A stretch of 21,735 nucleotides of DNA from Sutterella sp. (GTDB lineage Bacteria; Pseudomonadota; Gammaproteobacteria; Burkholderiales; Burkholderiaceae_F). The stretch is taken from positions 1-21,735 of the forward strand of contig DYCH01000079.1 in the NCBI GenBank assembly GCA_019418235.1, given 5' to 3'. The notes under the pieces were generated by a model that was not told the origin of the DNA, ran no database searches, and saw only the letters and a list, made by a program, of their open reading frames with translations. Below, in pieces: positions 21,630 to 21,735 of the stretch (its first letter is position 1; every line of letters begins with the position of its first letter). Both the position numbers and the translations under genes were made by a program.

Positions 21630-21635
21630 ATTATA
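21630..21635 (-). promoter_or_regulatory. -10 box of the second ATPase gene
   Basis: Minus-strand TATAAT, a perfect -10, placing transcription start about 28 nt before the ATG at 21595. The -35 position reads CTTAAA (17-bp spacer), a weak match. The rest of the window end to 21735 is AT-rich with no gene seen. Confidence 0.4.
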
Positions 21636-21735
21636 ACTTTAGCGCAATTTTATTTAAGTTATTTATGAGCAATGAAAAACCGAATAGAAATTATTCTTTA
21701 TTTTTCAATTGATAAGAATATTATCTCAGTAGGAA

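Noticed and set aside
1..21735. CRISPR arrays, tRNA/rRNA genes, transposases, integrases
   Set aside because: No regularly spaced repeats, no RNA gene signatures and no transposase or integrase motifs were seen on either strand.

Overview
The window looks like chromosomal DNA of a moderate-GC Gram-negative bacterium, most likely a gut betaproteobacterium of the Burkholderiales (Sutterella/Parasutterella type). This is inferred from gene content: a type I glutamine synthetase with the adenylylation tyrosine, an RhlE-type DEAD-box helicase, a lipobox lipoprotein, many rho-independent terminators, and a cytoplasmic YwrD-like gamma-glutamyltransferase beside two hippurate-hydrolase-type M20 enzymes. 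No RNA genes, IS elements or CRISPR arrays were seen.

Left edge (1-1440): a minus-strand defence-type pair, an AAA/ABC-like ATPase (RloA-like) followed by the start of an RloB gene that runs off the window. It has a clear -10 box and a palindrome over the -35 region. Then (1614-5554) come a two-helix membrane protein with a long basic Ala/Pro/Lys tail, and a transporter plus gamma-glutamyltransferase operon, possibly with a 10-codon leader ORF ahead of it. A HipB/HipA-type regulator-kinase operon (5661-7254) follows. Its upstream region carries three identical-form palindromes spaced exactly 39 bp apart. An unrecognised convergent gene (7263-8156) comes next.

Middle (8246-18159): a tandem duplication of an M20 amidohydrolase including its upstream region (about 82% protein identity, no net length change across 1267 bp), with a periplasmic HAD phosphatase translationally coupled to the second copy. 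Housekeeping genes follow: glnA, an RlmN-type radical SAM methyltransferase directly abutting a DEAD-box helicase, a small lipoprotein and an Xaa-Pro aminopeptidase. The aminopeptidase, the M20 enzymes, the gamma-glutamyltransferase and glnA point to amino-acid and peptide nitrogen metabolism, each as separate transcription units.

Right edge (18251-21595): visibly AT-richer, all on the minus strand. A three-gene cassette encodes a pentapeptide-repeat protein fused to a two-helix ion-channel-like domain with a degenerate selectivity filter, a Pol-beta-type nucleotidyltransferase with a helical HEPN-like C-terminal region, and a small helical protein. Upstream is a second RloA-like ATPase whose Walker B catalytic glutamate is replaced by glycine. 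The cassette is the best candidate for an undescribed (possibly anti-phage or toxin-antitoxin) system. That role is inference from architecture only.
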